DNA from: Actinomycetes bacterium
Lineage (GTDB): Bacteria; Actinomycetota; Thermoleophilia; Solirubrobacterales; 70-9
Reading direction: 5' to 3'
Length of the DNA: 64,000 nucleotides
Assembly: GCA_016861045.1 (NCBI GenBank)
Contig: BOKP01000002.1
Coordinates: 496,001-560,000 of the forward strand
Positions within the stretch are counted from its first letter, which is position 1; each line of letters starts with the position of its first letter. The notes under the pieces are model-generated. The model was not told the DNA's origin and made no database searches. It worked only from the letters and a program-made list of their open reading frames with translations. Of the stretch, positions 37,038 through 47,211 are shown piece after piece. Made by a program: the position numbers and the translations under genes.

Positions 37038-40000
37038 TCACCGTGGTCGGCGGACGCGCTCGCAGTCGCCGGCGACGCGGTCCTTGCGGTCGGCGCGAAC
37101 GCGGTCGCGGCCGGGGCCGCAGCGGATCCTGTCGCGACGCCCGTCGCCGGCATCGATCCGGTCGCCGCCGCGGCCGCCGGAGAGTCGGTCGCGACCCCTG
37201 TCGCCGCGGATCCGGTCGCGCCCCGTGCCGCCGCGGGCGCAGTCGTCGCCGCCGCGGCCGTCGATCCGGTCAGGCCCGCCGTGGCCGTCGATCACGTCGC
37301 CGGCGCCGGTCCCGCGGAGGCGGTCGCCGCGCCTCGTGGCGCCCGGGATCCGGTTCGCGCAGCGGCGGCCCCCGCCCGGCTGCGGCTTCGCCTTGACGCT
37401 CGCGACGCGGCCGACGTTTCCCTGCTCGTCGACGGCGCGGATCGCGACCCAGCCCCTCGAGGCCCGCGGTACCGGGAGCTTCTGCTTCGCGCCGGCCGGC
37501 CTCGGGTTCGGAGCCTCGCCGAGCGGCTTCGCGTCGGCGAATGAGCCCTCGTCGATCGGACGCTTCGAAGTGGCGATCTCGTAGTGGTCGGCGGCGCCGC
37601 AGAGGAGGTCGTCGCCCGGCGCCACGAAGCTCAGCCTCCCGTCCTTCGCCCTCAGCTTCGCCGGCGCTCCCGGCGGGACGGCGTCGCGCGAGTAGTCGCC
37701 GGAGTTGGCGTTGTCGTGGTGGTAGCGCGGCGAGGAGGAGGGCGTGCAGGCCTGCGCTCCGGTGCGGTAGGCGTGGACGTAGCCGGAGCGGGTGATCCCG
37801 ATCACCACCTTGCGCGCCGAGCGCCTCGTGTCCTTTGTCCCGAAGCTGCCGACGAGCGGCGTCGCGACGGTCCAGTCGGTCGTCAGCTTCGGCCAGCCGC
37901 CGACCGGCGTCCCGCCGGGGTCGTAGGCGACGAGGTCCTGGCTCGAGCTGCCGGCCAGGATCTGCTCGCGCCCGCCTCCGCCGATGTCGGCGACCACCGG
38001 GCCGGTCAGCAGCTGCAGGTCGTTGACCGTCGCCGGGAAGCCGGTGCGCTGCGCCCCGCTCGAGGGATCCCAGACGCCGAGCAGGTCCTGGCCACTCTGG
38101 TAGTCGACGAGCTGGAGATCGAGCGCCTTGCGCAGGCCGATCGCGCCGGTGATGAACGCGGGCGCGCCGGCGGAGCTCCCGGCGTCGCCGAACGCCGGGT
38201 TGCCGAGCGCCGGGATCATCGGCGTGTCGGTCGCCGTCGCCGTCGCGCCGAAATCGGGGGACAGCGCGTTGGCGAGCCCGCCGCTGGAGCCGTGGCAGGA
38301 GCTGCCGTCGCCGTTGACGATGTAGGCGGGACCGGCCGCCGTCGCGACCCCGACCTTGCCGCCGCCGCCTCCGCCCGGGCAGTCCACCGGCCCGATCACA
38401 GGCGGGCCGGCGACGCCCTCGCCGACGATCGGCAGGGTCTCGGTCAGCAGCATCGCCGGAGCGAACGGCCAGCCCGCAAGCAGCGCGTCGTCGGGGAGCG
38501 GGTCGCCGTCGCCGTCGCCGTCGGCGGCGAGCGCGTAGACCCTCGAGTTGCCCGGATCGAGGAGGCCGACGCCGAGCACCAGCCCGAGGCCGCCCGGGTT
38601 GCCGAGGTTGGGCGGCTCGTCGTACTCCTCGTTGGTGCCGACGACGACCTCGGGGACCCCGTCGCCGGTGATGTCGCCGACCGCCGGGGTGTCGATGATC
38701 GCGCCCTGCATGAACGAGCCGGCATCGGGCGCGAACGTCACCGCGTGCGTCGCCTGATCGACGGAGGCGACCTTGTCCGGATCGACGACGAGCACCGGGT
38801 AGCCGGGCGCGTCCGCGGCCCCGCCGGGCGCCCCGGGATCGGCGTCGTCGGCCTCCCAGGCGTAGACGTGGCGGTCCATCGACGCGGCGACGATCTCCTC
38901 GCGGCCGTCGCCGTCGAGGTCGGCGAGGACGGGCGCGCCGAAGAACCCGTGCTGGGTCCGGTTCGCCTCGCCGTCGCGGACGTTGGCGAACGGCGCGAGC
39001 GGCCGGCCCGACCAGTCGGGGTTGGACTCCTCGGTGAAGACCCGGGAGCCGTCCGGCGCCCAGCCGTAGACCTTGCCCTCGGCGTCGGCCGCGTAGACAG
39101 CGGGGATGCCGTCACCGTCGGGGTCGCCGACCGCGACCGCGCCGCCGATGGCGCCGCCGAGGTCGGTGCCGACCTCGCCGCCGGAGTAGGCGGGCGAGGC
39201 CGCGTGCCCGGCGACGAAGCCGGGCTCGTCGCCGCGGACCGGCCAGCCCGGCAGCTCGGCGCCGGCGGCGTCGATCGCGTGCACGAAGCCGTCCGAGGTG
39301 GCGAGGACGAGCTCGTTTCGGTTGTCGCCGTCGAGGTCGGCGAACGCGGGCGAGGAGGCGCCGTCGGCGGTCGGTGCCGCCTCCGGGCCGCCGAGCCCGC
39401 CGCCGGGGCGGATCGCGCGCGGGAAGCCGTCGAGCAGGTCGCGGTCGCGGTGCAGCCAGGCGGTCCGCCGGTCGGCGCCGCTTCGCGGCGTCCCCGACGC
39501 CGTCGTCACCACGACCCGGAACGTGAACGCGTGCGGCGCGAAGAACGGGCGGCCGTTGCCGGCGTCGGCCGCGGCGAGGGGGATCGGCCCGGCGAAGTCG
39601 GTTCCGCTCGGGAACCGGGCCCGCAGCGCGGCGAGGTCGATCGTGCCGAGGACGCCGTCGTGGGCGCTCCCCGCCTCGCCGCCGTCGTGGAGCGACCCGT
39701 CGCACCAGCCGGCGCCGACGGCGGCGAAGTCGCCGGGCGGCGAGTCGGTCGTCGAGGCGTTGTTCGGGTACTGGCCGGGGGCGACCTCGAGCCGGCAGCG
39801 GTAGGGATCGCCGCGGGCGAAGACGGTGCCGCTCACGTCGAGGTCGGCGCGGGCCGGATCGACCTCCGCGAACCACTCCGGCGAGGTGATCTCCGCCTCG
39901 GGGGGCAGCTCGGAGTCGCTCGGCGCGACCGGGTCGTCGACGACCGCCTTCACCGCGCGGTTCACGTTCGCGCGGCCCCAGCCGTAGAACTGGTCGAAGC

Positions 40001-41585
40001 CGCGACGCGCCGGGTAGCTCGTCGACGGCACCGGGGCGCCGAACACCTGCCGGTTCGCGTTCACCTGGGCGGCCAGCGCTCCCCCCGCGCCGTAAGGGCT
40101 CGTGCAGTCGGGGAGCGGCACGGGCGAGCACGACGGCTCGTTCGCCGACCCGGGCGGGGCGCCGGCGAAGTCGACGTCGTCGGCCTGGGGCACGCCGTCG
40201 ACCGTCCCCGAGGCGAGGAGCTGGCGGATCTCGTTCGGAGTGATCGGACACGGGTCGCCGCCGACGAGACGGCAGCGCGTGCCGTCGGGATAGGGATCGA
40301 GGGCGCCGGCGTCGATCGCGTTGAGCGCGGCGCTGTAGATCAGCCCCGCGTAGCCGGCGGCGAGGCCGACCGCGTTCGACGAGCAGGAGGTGCTCGGGAT
40401 CGCGATCGTGATCTTGGCGCCGAAGTTGGTGCAGCCGTTGAACGCGAGGTAGGAGCGGTTCGGAACGGCCCCGTCGCCGTCGGTCACCGAGTTGGCGACG
40501 ATCACGTGCGGCAGGCTCGACGGCCAGTTGTTGTGCTGGGCCGCCTCGTCGGCGGCGGAGGCCATCACGACGACGCCGTGGCGGTAGGCGTAGTCGACGG
40601 CCTGGCGGGCGAGGCTCGTGTTGTTGAGCGTCCCCAGCGCCTCCTGGATAACCTGCACGCCGTTGTCGGCCGCGTAGGTCACGGCGGCTCCGAAGCGGTT
40701 GCCGTCGGCGATGAAGCTGTCGCCGACCCGTAGGTGGACGCTCATGCAGTTCGGGCAGGAGCCGACCTCGCCGCCGTTGTCGGCCTCGGCCGTCGAATCC
40801 CTGGCCTCGCCGCTGCCGTGCCCGTACTGGACGTCGTCGAAGGGGTCGTTGTCGTCGTCGAGGAAGTCCCAGCCGACGAGATCGTCGACGTAGCCGTTGC
40901 CGTCGTCGTCGACTCCGTCGCTGAACGCGATCAGGAGGTCCTGGGGCTCGAGCATGCCCGCCGGCCCGACGCCGCGCGGGGTGTCGGGCCGGACCCGGTC
41001 GTCGCAGGAGTAGTCGAGCAGGTTGAAGACGCCGTCGCCGTTGAGGTCGCGGTCGCCGGCGTGGGTGTAGGGGCCGCCGGGACCGCAGTCCTCGCCGGGC
41101 TCGTTCGCCGGCGCGAGGCCGTCGTTGCGGGGCGCCGGCGCCTCGCCGGCGCTGATCCGGGTCTTCGCCCGCAGGTCGTTCATGTCGCCGGCGTCGTTCC
41201 ACTGGATCCCCGAGTCGAGGACCGCGATCGTCACGTCGGGACGGCCGGTGGTCGTCCGGAACGCGGTCGCCGCCGCGGGGTCGGCGTCGACGACGTGGGC
41301 GCCGCGGACGCCGCCGAGCTCGACCGGGCTCGCGTTGACGGTGGCGTTCGCCGGATCGGGGGTCGCCGCGAACTTGAAGGCGTTGCCACCGAGATCGCCC
41401 GGGACCTGGCCGGGATCGAGCCAGAGGTCGCCGTAACCCGTCGGCGTCGCGTTGCGGCTGTAGGGAAGGTCGGCGGTGGCGCCGGCGGCGGTCAAGCCCG
41501 AGATCGCGAGGGCGGCGAGCGCCAGCGCGGCGGCCCGGGCGGTGGTTCCGCCCGCTCCCCGTCGGCTCGATCCTCCCGCTCCCAA
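37038..41585 (-). CDS. secreted S8 (subtilisin-like) peptidase with FG-GAP/VCBS-like repeats and RTX-like C-terminus
   Basis: [74 protein letters not shown] repeats; [26 protein letters not shown] repeats. Confidence 0.82.
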   Translation of the reverse strand: MGAGGSSRRGAGGTTARAAALALAALAISGLTAAGATADLPYSRNATPTGYGDLWLDPGQVPGDLGGNAFKFAATPDPANATVNASPVELGGVRGAHVVDADPAAATAFRTTTGRPDVTIAVLDSGIQWNDAGDMNDLRAKTRISAGEAPAPRNDGLAPANEPGEDCGPGGPYTHAGDRDLNGDGVFNLLDYSCDDRVRPDTPRGVGPAGMLEPQDLLIAFSDGVDDDGNGYVDDLVGWDFLDDDNDPFDDVQYGHGSGEARDSTAEADNGGEVGSCPNCMSVHLRVGDSFIADGNRFGAAVTYAADNGVQVIQEALGTLNNTSLARQAVDYAYRHGVVVMASAADEAAQHNNWPSSLPHVIVANSVTDGDGAVPNRSYLAFNGCTNFGAKITIAIPSTSCSSNAVGLAAGYAGLIYSAALNAIDAGALDPYPDGTRCRLVGGDPCPITPNEIRQLLASGTVDGVPQADDVDFAGAPPGSANEPSCSPVPLPDCTSPYGAGGALAAQVNANRQVFGAPVPSTSYPARRGFDQFYGWGRANVNRAVKAVVDDPVAPSDSELPPEAEITSPEWFAEVDPARADLDVSGTVFARGDPYRCRLEVAPGQYPNNASTTDSPPGDFAAVGAGWCDGSLHDGGEAGSAHDGVLGTIDLAALRARFPSGTDFAGPIPLAAADAGNGRPFFAPHAFTFRVVVTTASGTPRSGADRRTAWLHRDRDLLDGFPRAIRPGGGLGGPEAAPTADGASSPAFADLDGDNRNELVLATSDGFVHAIDAAGAELPGWPVRGDEPGFVAGHAASPAYSGGEVGTDLGGAIGGAVAVGDPDGDGIPAVYAADAEGKVYGWAPDGSRVFTEESNPDWSGRPLAPFANVRDGEANRTQHGFFGAPVLADLDGDGREEIVAASMDRHVYAWEADDADPGAPGGAADAPGYPVLVVDPDKVASVDQATHAVTFAPDAGSFMQGAIIDTPAVGDITGDGVPEVVVGTNEEYDEPPNLGNPGGLGLVLGVGLLDPGNSRVYALAADGDGDGDPLPDDALLAGWPFAPAMLLTETLPIVGEGVAGPPVIGPVDCPGGGGGGKVGVATAAGPAYIVNGDGSSCHGSSGGLANALSPDFGATATATDTPMIPALGNPAFGDAGSSAGAPAFITGAIGLRKALDLQLVDYQSGQDLLGVWDPSSGAQRTGFPATVNDLQLLTGPVVADIGGGGREQILAGSSSQDLVAYDPGGTPVGGWPKLTTDWTVATPLVGSFGTKDTRRSARKVVIGITRSGYVHAYRTGAQACTPSSSPRYHHDNANSGDYSRDAVPPGAPAKLRAKDGRLSFVAPGDDLLCGAADHYEIATSKRPIDEGSFADAKPLGEAPNPRPAGAKQKLPVPRASRGWVAIRAVDEQGNVGRVASVKAKPQPGGGRRCANRIPGATRRGDRLRGTGAGDVIDGHGGPDRIDGRGGDDCARGGTGRDRIRGDRGRDRLSGGRGGDRIDAGDGRRDRIRCGPGRDRVRADRKDRVAGDCERVRRPR

Positions 41586-41632
41586 GGCCGGGTCAATCTA
41601 TCCGAGCGCCGCGCCGCCGGCGCCGCTTCCGG

Positions 41633-43195
41633 CTACTCGCAGAAGTGGAAGCCGGGCGGCGGCCTCGGGTCGCGGCCGCGGATCCCCGAGCAGGCGCCGA
41701 GTCGGCGCATCTTCCGCGCGAGCTTGATCCGCAGCTCGTCGCTCGGCGAGCCCTCCACGGTCGGCAAGAGGTCGTTGAGCTGGAACGGGTCGGTGCGGAG
41801 GTCGTACATCTCCGCCTCGCCCGGGACGCAGCCCGCGGTCCCGGCCTGCGACCAGGCGACGTAGACGTTCTGATCCCAGCGGACGCCGCGGAAGTCGCAG
41901 CTCGAGCGCTCGAGCGCGATCCCGCGCGGATCGGGGAACCGGCCGCGGCCGTCGATCAGCGGCATCAGCGAGCGTCCGTCGAGCGTCCGGCAGTTGCGCA
42001 TCTCCCTGCCGGTGCAGGGAACGGCGTCGGCGAGCTCGAGCAGCGTCGGCGCGAGGTCGATGTTGGCGACGGGGGCGTCCGATGCCGGCACCGGCGCGGC
42101 GCCGGCGCGGAGGCGCGGTGGCACGCTGACGGTCAGCGGCATGTGGACGTTCTCCTCGTAGGGGTAGGGCTTGCCCTTCGCGACCCGGTGCTCGCCGTAG
42201 AAGTAGCCGTTGTCGGAGGTGAAGACGAAGACGGTCCGGTTGAGCTCGCCGGCGTCGGCGATCGCGTCGTGGATCTCGCCGATGCCACGATCGACCCCGT
42301 GGAGCGACTCGAGCGTGCAGCGGTAGTGGCTCGTGATCTCCTCGATCTCCTCGGCGCTCAGCTTCGGCCGGTCGCGGATGAACGAGGGCATCTGGGAGAC
42401 GTCGTCCTGGTTGAAGCTCGGCGGGCCGGGCAGCGGAGCGGTGGCGAAGCGGCCGACGTCCTCGGACTCGGGCTTCGGGGCCGAGCGGCAGGTCGGGTCG
42501 AAGTCGCGACCCGGGGCGGTGTGCGGCGCGTAGTAGTCGACCTGGAGGTAGAAGGGGCGCTCGCGGCGAGCGAGCTTGGCCGCCCAGGTGGTCGCGTACC
42601 GCGAGGTGACCGCGGTGACGTTGTCGTCGTCGTCGGAGCCGAACCGGACGATGCGGCCGTTCTTCGACGCCTTCCAGTCGTAGTACTTGCGTTTCTCGAG
42701 CTGTGTGAGCCACAGGTCCCAGCCGGGAGCGACCGTCTCCGGCGAGTCCTCGAGCTCGTACTTGTTCAGGAACTTGCCGACGTGGGCCGTCTTGTAGCCG
42801 CGCTCCCGCAGCCAGGTCGGGAGCACGTTGCGCTGGCGGCGCAGGTCGGGGTAGGAGTTGCGCAGGACGCCGTTGTTGTGGCCATACTGCCCGGTCAGGT
42901 AGGCGGCCCGCGAGGGGCAGCAGAGCGGGGTCGGGATGACGTAGTCGGTGAACGTCGTGCCGTTCGCGATCAGCTTCGAGTAGAGGTTGGGCATCACCTC
43001 CGGCGACATCGTCGAGCGCGCCTGGTCGTCGGTGACGACGACGACGATGTTCGGCAGCTTCGCCGCCCCCTTCGGCAGCTCGCGGGCGCCCGCGGTCGCG
43101 GTTCCCGCGGAGGCGAGCGCGAGCCCCGCGAGCACGCAGGCGCAGCCCGCGGCCGCGAGCCGCACCCGTCTCGTCGATGTCTGCCTGCGGATCAC
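41633..43195 (-). CDS. sulfatase family protein (arylsulfatase-like)
   Basis: [46 protein letters not shown] (C-x-P-S-R formylglycine motif); [14 protein letters not shown]. Confidence 0.93.
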   Translation of the reverse strand: MIRRQTSTRRVRLAAAGCACVLAGLALASAGTATAGARELPKGAAKLPNIVVVVTDDQARSTMSPEVMPNLYSKLIANGTTFTDYVIPTPLCCPSRAAYLTGQYGHNNGVLRNSYPDLRRQRNVLPTWLRERGYKTAHVGKFLNKYELEDSPETVAPGWDLWLTQLEKRKYYDWKASKNGRIVRFGSDDDDNVTAVTSRYATTWAAKLARRERPFYLQVDYYAPHTAPGRDFDPTCRSAPKPESEDVGRFATAPLPGPPSFNQDDVSQMPSFIRDRPKLSAEEIEEITSHYRCTLESLHGVDRGIGEIHDAIADAGELNRTVFVFTSDNGYFYGEHRVAKGKPYPYEENVHMPLTVSVPPRLRAGAAPVPASDAPVANIDLAPTLLELADAVPCTGREMRNCRTLDGRSLMPLIDGRGRFPDPRGIALERSSCDFRGVRWDQNVYVAWSQAGTAGCVPGEAEMYDLRTDPFQLNDLLPTVEGSPSDELRIKLARKMRRLGACSGIRGRDPRPPPGFHFCE

Positions 43196-43282
43196 GCCCC
43201 GGGCCCTCCAACATCGCAGAGAGCCGAAAGTCGCGGCCGGCCGGCCGCGGCCGCTGGGCGGCGCTGTTCTAACCTGGGTGCC

Positions 43283-43738
43283 ATGTCACGCGCCACGATG
43301 AACACCAGCGCCGGTCCGATCGAGCTCGAGCTGCACGACGAGGAGGCCCCGAAGACGGTCGACAACTTCCGCAAGCTCGCCGCCGACGGCTTCTACGACG
43401 ACCTCACCTTCCACCGGGTGATCGCCGGCTTCATGATCCAGGGCGGCTGCCCGGAGGGCACCGGCACCGGCGGGCCCGGCTACACCTTCGACGACGAGAT
43501 CAACGACCACAAGGTCGTCCGCGGGGCGCTCGCGATGGCCAACGCGGGCCCCGACACCAACGGCTCCCAGTTCTTCATCGTCACCACCGACTCGGCCCCC
43601 TGGCTCGACGGCAAGCACACGGTCTTCGGCCGCGTCGTCTCCGGCATGGAGGCGGTCGTCTCGATCGAGGGCACCGAGACCGGCCCCGGCGACCGCCCGG
43701 TCGAGCCGCAGGTCATCACCGGCATCGAGCTGGACTGA
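43283..43738 (+). CDS. cyclophilin-type peptidyl-prolyl cis-trans isomerase
   Basis: [62 protein letters not shown]. Confidence 0.95.
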   Translation: MSRATMNTSAGPIELELHDEEAPKTVDNFRKLAADGFYDDLTFHRVIAGFMIQGGCPEGTGTGGPGYTFDDEINDHKVVRGALAMANAGPDTNGSQFFIVTTDSAPWLDGKHTVFGRVVSGMEAVVSIEGTETGPGDRPVEPQVITGIELD

Positions 43739-43878
43739 GGTCCCCGGCCCCGGTCGGGCCGGGCTGCGGGCCGCTGGACGCCCGCCGCTTCGCGGCGGGT
43801 TCGGGTGGAGCGTCCATCGTCCGCCTCCCTGCCCGCCCAGGCGCCGCCCGCCGGAACCGCGGCGCCGGCGAGGGGACC

Positions 43879-44865
43879 TCAAGCCGCCGTCGCGGCGAGT
43901 TGGCCGCAGGCGGCGGCGATGTCGCGCCCGCGGGTGAGGCGGACGGTAGCGGGGATGCCGCGGCCGATCAGCACCTCGCGAAAGGCGGCGATCGCATCCG
44001 GGGAGGAGCCGGTGAGATCGCCCGGGGTCGGGTTGAACGGGATCAGGTTGACCTTGAACGCCTCGCGGGGCGTGAGGACCTCGGCGAGGACGCGTGCCTG
44101 GTCGGGATCGTCGTTGACCCCGGCGAGCATCAGGTACTCGATGTAGACGCGGCGGTTGCGGGCCTCGCGCCAGCGCCGGCAGGCGGCGATCGCCTCGGCG
44201 AGCGGGTAGCGGTCGTTGACCGCCATCAGGGCGCTGCGGACGTCGTCCTCGGCGGCGTGCAGGGAGAGGGCGAGGCGGACCCGGGGCCCCTCGGTGGCGA
44301 GGCGCTCGATCCCCGGCACCCAGCCGACGGTCGAGATCGTCGTGTGAGCGGTCGAGATGCCGATCTGCGGCAGGCGCTCGCAGGCGGCGAGGACGGCGTC
44401 GAGGTTCATCAGGGGCTCGCCCATGCCCATGAAGACGGCGTGGTCGACGGGTCCGCGGCGGCGGAAGTGGAGCGCCTGGTCGAGGATCTCGAAGGCGGTC
44501 AGGTTGCGGCCGAAGGCCATCCGCCCGGTCGCGCAGAAGCCGCAGGTGAGAGGGCATCCGGACTGGCTCGACAGGCAGACCGAGCGGCGGCCGTCGCGAT
44601 AGCTCATCAACACCGCCTCGAGTGGCCGCCCGTCGGCGGTCTCGAACAGCGCCTTGCGGGTGCCGTCGGACGAGGTCGCCTCCCGTGACACGGTGAGCGT
44701 CGAGACCGGCAGCTCGGCCGCGAGCGCCGCACGCAGCGCCTTCGGCAGGTTCGTCATCTCCGCGTAGGAGCGGGCGCCGCCGGCAAGCCACTCCCAGACC
44801 TGGACGGCGCGGAACGCGGGCTCGCCGCGGTCGGCGAGAAGCTCGTCCAGTCGGCTCAGGTCCAC
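43879..44865 (-). CDS. rlmN: 23S rRNA (adenine2503-C2)-methyltransferase
   Basis: CLSSQSGCPLTCGFCATG (radical SAM CxxxCxxC), FMGMGEPLMNLDAVLAA, VNLIPFNP. Confidence 0.95.
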   Translation of the reverse strand: MDLSRLDELLADRGEPAFRAVQVWEWLAGGARSYAEMTNLPKALRAALAAELPVSTLTVSREATSSDGTRKALFETADGRPLEAVLMSYRDGRRSVCLSSQSGCPLTCGFCATGRMAFGRNLTAFEILDQALHFRRRGPVDHAVFMGMGEPLMNLDAVLAACERLPQIGISTAHTTISTVGWVPGIERLATEGPRVRLALSLHAAEDDVRSALMAVNDRYPLAEAIAACRRWREARNRRVYIEYLMLAGVNDDPDQARVLAEVLTPREAFKVNLIPFNPTPGDLTGSSPDAIAAFREVLIGRGIPATVRLTRGRDIAAACGQLAATAA

Positions 44866-44891
44866 ACCGTGAAGTCTGGCACCACCCCCGC

Positions 44892-45653
44892 TCAGCCCTC
44901 GCGCCGCTCCCAGAGCTCGATGAAGCCGACGTCGGCGAACCCGAGCCGCTCGTAGACCGGGGCGCCGGCCCGGCTCGCCTGCAGGCTTGCGGTCCGCGCG
45001 CCGCGCCCGGCGGCTGCGGCGAGCAGCCCGCTGACGAGGCCGCCGGCCAGGCCGCGGCCGCGGTGGCCGGGAAGCGTCGCGACCGCGGTCACGCAGGCGT
45101 CGTCGCCACGGCCGAGCACGGCGGCGCAGGCGACCGGCTCGCCGGCCGCGAGCGCCAGCGCCGCATCGGCCTCGACGCCGGGCTCGGCGTCCATCACCGC
45201 CGCCCAGCCCGCGCCCTCGATCCCGTAGGCACGATCGTTGATCGGCCCGATCGTCGCCAGCCCGCCGGCGACGAGGTCGACGCCGTCGGGAAGCGGCACC
45301 GGCCGCAGATCGTCGAGGTCGAGCGCCATCGAGCGGGGAGCCCCGTCGAGGACGTGACCGCGCCCGGCGAGGAGCGTCGCCGCCTCGCGGTCGTGGTCGG
45401 GAACCCAGACGGTCCAGGCCCGGATCCCGGCCTCGCGGTAGATCGCATCGAGCTCGTCGAGCGCCGCGGCGAGCGGGGCGGCGCCGGCGGCGAGCACCGA
45501 GTTGAAGATCGAGCGCTCCGGGGTGGCCGGCGAGACGCTCGCCACCACGCCGGGCATCCGCGCCACCGAGCTCCGCTCCGAGCAGCCGCCGAACAGCTCG
45601 ATCTCGGCCTCGACCCCGTCGATCACCCGCCGCCGCAGCTCCTCGCGCTCCAC
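44892..45653 (-). CDS. GNAT family N-acetyltransferase
   Basis: CVTAVATLPGHRGRGLAGGLVSGLLAAAAGRGARTASLQASRAGAPVYERLGFADVG. Confidence 0.88.
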   Translation of the reverse strand: MEREELRRRVIDGVEAEIELFGGCSERSSVARMPGVVASVSPATPERSIFNSVLAAGAAPLAAALDELDAIYREAGIRAWTVWVPDHDREAATLLAGRGHVLDGAPRSMALDLDDLRPVPLPDGVDLVAGGLATIGPINDRAYGIEGAGWAAVMDAEPGVEADAALALAAGEPVACAAVLGRGDDACVTAVATLPGHRGRGLAGGLVSGLLAAAAGRGARTASLQASRAGAPVYERLGFADVGFIELWERREG

Positions 45654-45677
45654 CCGACGACCGTAGCGATGCCCCGC

Positions 45678-46571
45678 TCAGGCGTAAAGGGCGGCGGCGC
45701 GGCCGGCGGCGGCGCCGTAGGAGCCACCGAAGAGGACCGCGTGGACCAGGAGTGGCTGCAGCTGCCAGAGCGCGACCCGCTCCTCGTGCCCCGGCGCGAG
45801 CGGAAGCACGTCCTCGTAGGCGGCGAGCGTCCGGCCGGAGACGGTCCCGAAGAGCCGGAGCATCGCCAGGTCGATCTCGCGGTGGGCGCCGTGGGCCGCC
45901 GGGTCGATCAGCCACGGGGAGCCGTCGGTCGCGGCGAGGACGTTGCCGCTCCAGAGGTCGCCGTGGACCCGCGCCGGCGGCTCCGGCGGGCCGGCGATCT
46001 CGTCGACCCGCTCGACGACGCGGTCGATCGCGGCGCCCGTGGACCCCTCGAGGCGGCCGGCGTCGCGCGCGATCCGGGCGAGCCGCCCGACGCGCTCGCC
46101 GTAGACCCGCGACCACGGCGCCCCCGCCGCGGCCGCGGCGGTCGGCAGCTCGACGGCGCCGAACCGCAGCGGCGCCCCCGGCGGCGCCCGGGGCGGCAGC
46201 GCACCGAAGCCGGGCGCGCCGGCCGCGTGGATTCGCGCGAGCCCGGCCCCGAGCCGCTCCTCCCCGGCCCGGTCGAGCCGGCCCTCGTCGACCCACTCGA
46301 GGACGAGGCCGCCGACGCCGCCGGCGGCGACGGTCGCGAGCACCGCCGGGACCGGGAGCCCGCCTGCGACATCGCCGAGCCAGGCGAGCCCCGCCGCCTC
46401 GAGCTCGTGCTCGCCGGCGGGCGCCCCGGCGCGGCACTTGAGGAACGCCGCCCGGCCGTCGGCGAGCTCGAGCCGGAAGGCGTCGTTGACGTCCCCCCCG
46501 GCGACGCGTCGGGCACGCTCGACGCCGACCCCGAGCGCGTCCGCCGCGCCGGCGATCGCCGGCGCGCTCAA
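45678..46571 (-). CDS. fructosamine kinase / aminoglycoside phosphotransferase-like protein
   Basis: VHGDLWSGNVLAATDGSPWLIDPAAHGAHREIDLAMLRLFG. Confidence 0.88.
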   Translation of the reverse strand: MSAPAIAGAADALGVGVERARRVAGGDVNDAFRLELADGRAAFLKCRAGAPAGEHELEAAGLAWLGDVAGGLPVPAVLATVAAGGVGGLVLEWVDEGRLDRAGEERLGAGLARIHAAGAPGFGALPPRAPPGAPLRFGAVELPTAAAAAGAPWSRVYGERVGRLARIARDAGRLEGSTGAAIDRVVERVDEIAGPPEPPARVHGDLWSGNVLAATDGSPWLIDPAAHGAHREIDLAMLRLFGTVSGRTLAAYEDVLPLAPGHEERVALWQLQPLLVHAVLFGGSYGAAAGRAAALYA

Positions 46572-47056
46572 GCGCCGGCGGCCCGGGCGCCGCGGATCTC
46601 GGCGATCAGCCCCTCGCAGCCACGCTCGATCATGTCGAGGACCCGCTCGAAGCCGTCCTCGCCGCCGTAGTAGGGGTCGGGGACGTCGAGCTCGCCGCTC
46701 GCGACCGCGAGCGGGTCGTACTCGCGCAGCAGGCGCAGCTTCGACGCCGCCTCGGCGTCGGGCGCGACCGCCTGCGCGTCGGCGACGTTGTCGCGGTCCA
46801 TCGCGACGATCAGGTCGAACTCGTCGAAGTGCGACCGCTCGAGGCGCTGCGCCAGGCTCTCGAGCGCGATCCCCCGCGCCGCGGCAGCCGCCGCGGCGCG
46901 GGGGTCGGGCGGATGGCCGACGTGCCAGCCGCCCGTCCCGGCGCTCTCGACGTCGACGTCCGTTGCCAGCCCGGCCTCCCGCAGGCGGCGTCGCATCACC
47001 CCCTCGGCGGTCGGCGAGCGGCAGATGTTGCCGAGGCAGAGGAAGAGGATCCGCAT
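46568..47056 (-). CDS. low molecular weight protein-tyrosine phosphatase
   Basis: MRILFLCLGNICRSPTAEGVM (C(X)5R signature), VPDPYYGGEDGFERVLDMIERG. Confidence 0.94.
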   Translation of the reverse strand: MRILFLCLGNICRSPTAEGVMRRRLREAGLATDVDVESAGTGGWHVGHPPDPRAAAAAAARGIALESLAQRLERSHFDEFDLIVAMDRDNVADAQAVAPDAEAASKLRLLREYDPLAVASGELDVPDPYYGGEDGFERVLDMIERGCEGLIAEIRGARAAGA

Positions 47057-47095
47057 CGCCGGGAGGGTAGGGAAGGCCGACGATGCTGTCGCACC

Positions 47096-47133
47096 GGGGT
47101 GATCCGGGCCCGCATGCGGGCCCGGATCACCCC
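47096..47133. repeat. perfect 38-bp palindrome
   Basis: GGGGTGATCCGGGCCCGCATGCGGGCCCGGATCACCCC equals its own reverse complement. Confidence 0.95.
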
Positions 47134-47211
47134 AGCGCCGACATGCCGGCTCCATCGGGGCAGAAGCACGTCCCGACCCCCTCCCCGTCGGCGAGGCGGG
47201 CACCCCGCCGC

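Noticed and set aside
37043-37400. Periodic GTCGCCGCGGATCCGGTCGCG-like tandem repeat
   Set aside because: Explained by the RTX-like amino-acid repeats at the C-terminus of the minus-strand S8 peptidase; not a CRISPR or DNA repeat element.
37584-40733. 1049-aa plus-strand ORF
   Set aside because: Antisense of the S8 peptidase gene; shadow ORF composition.
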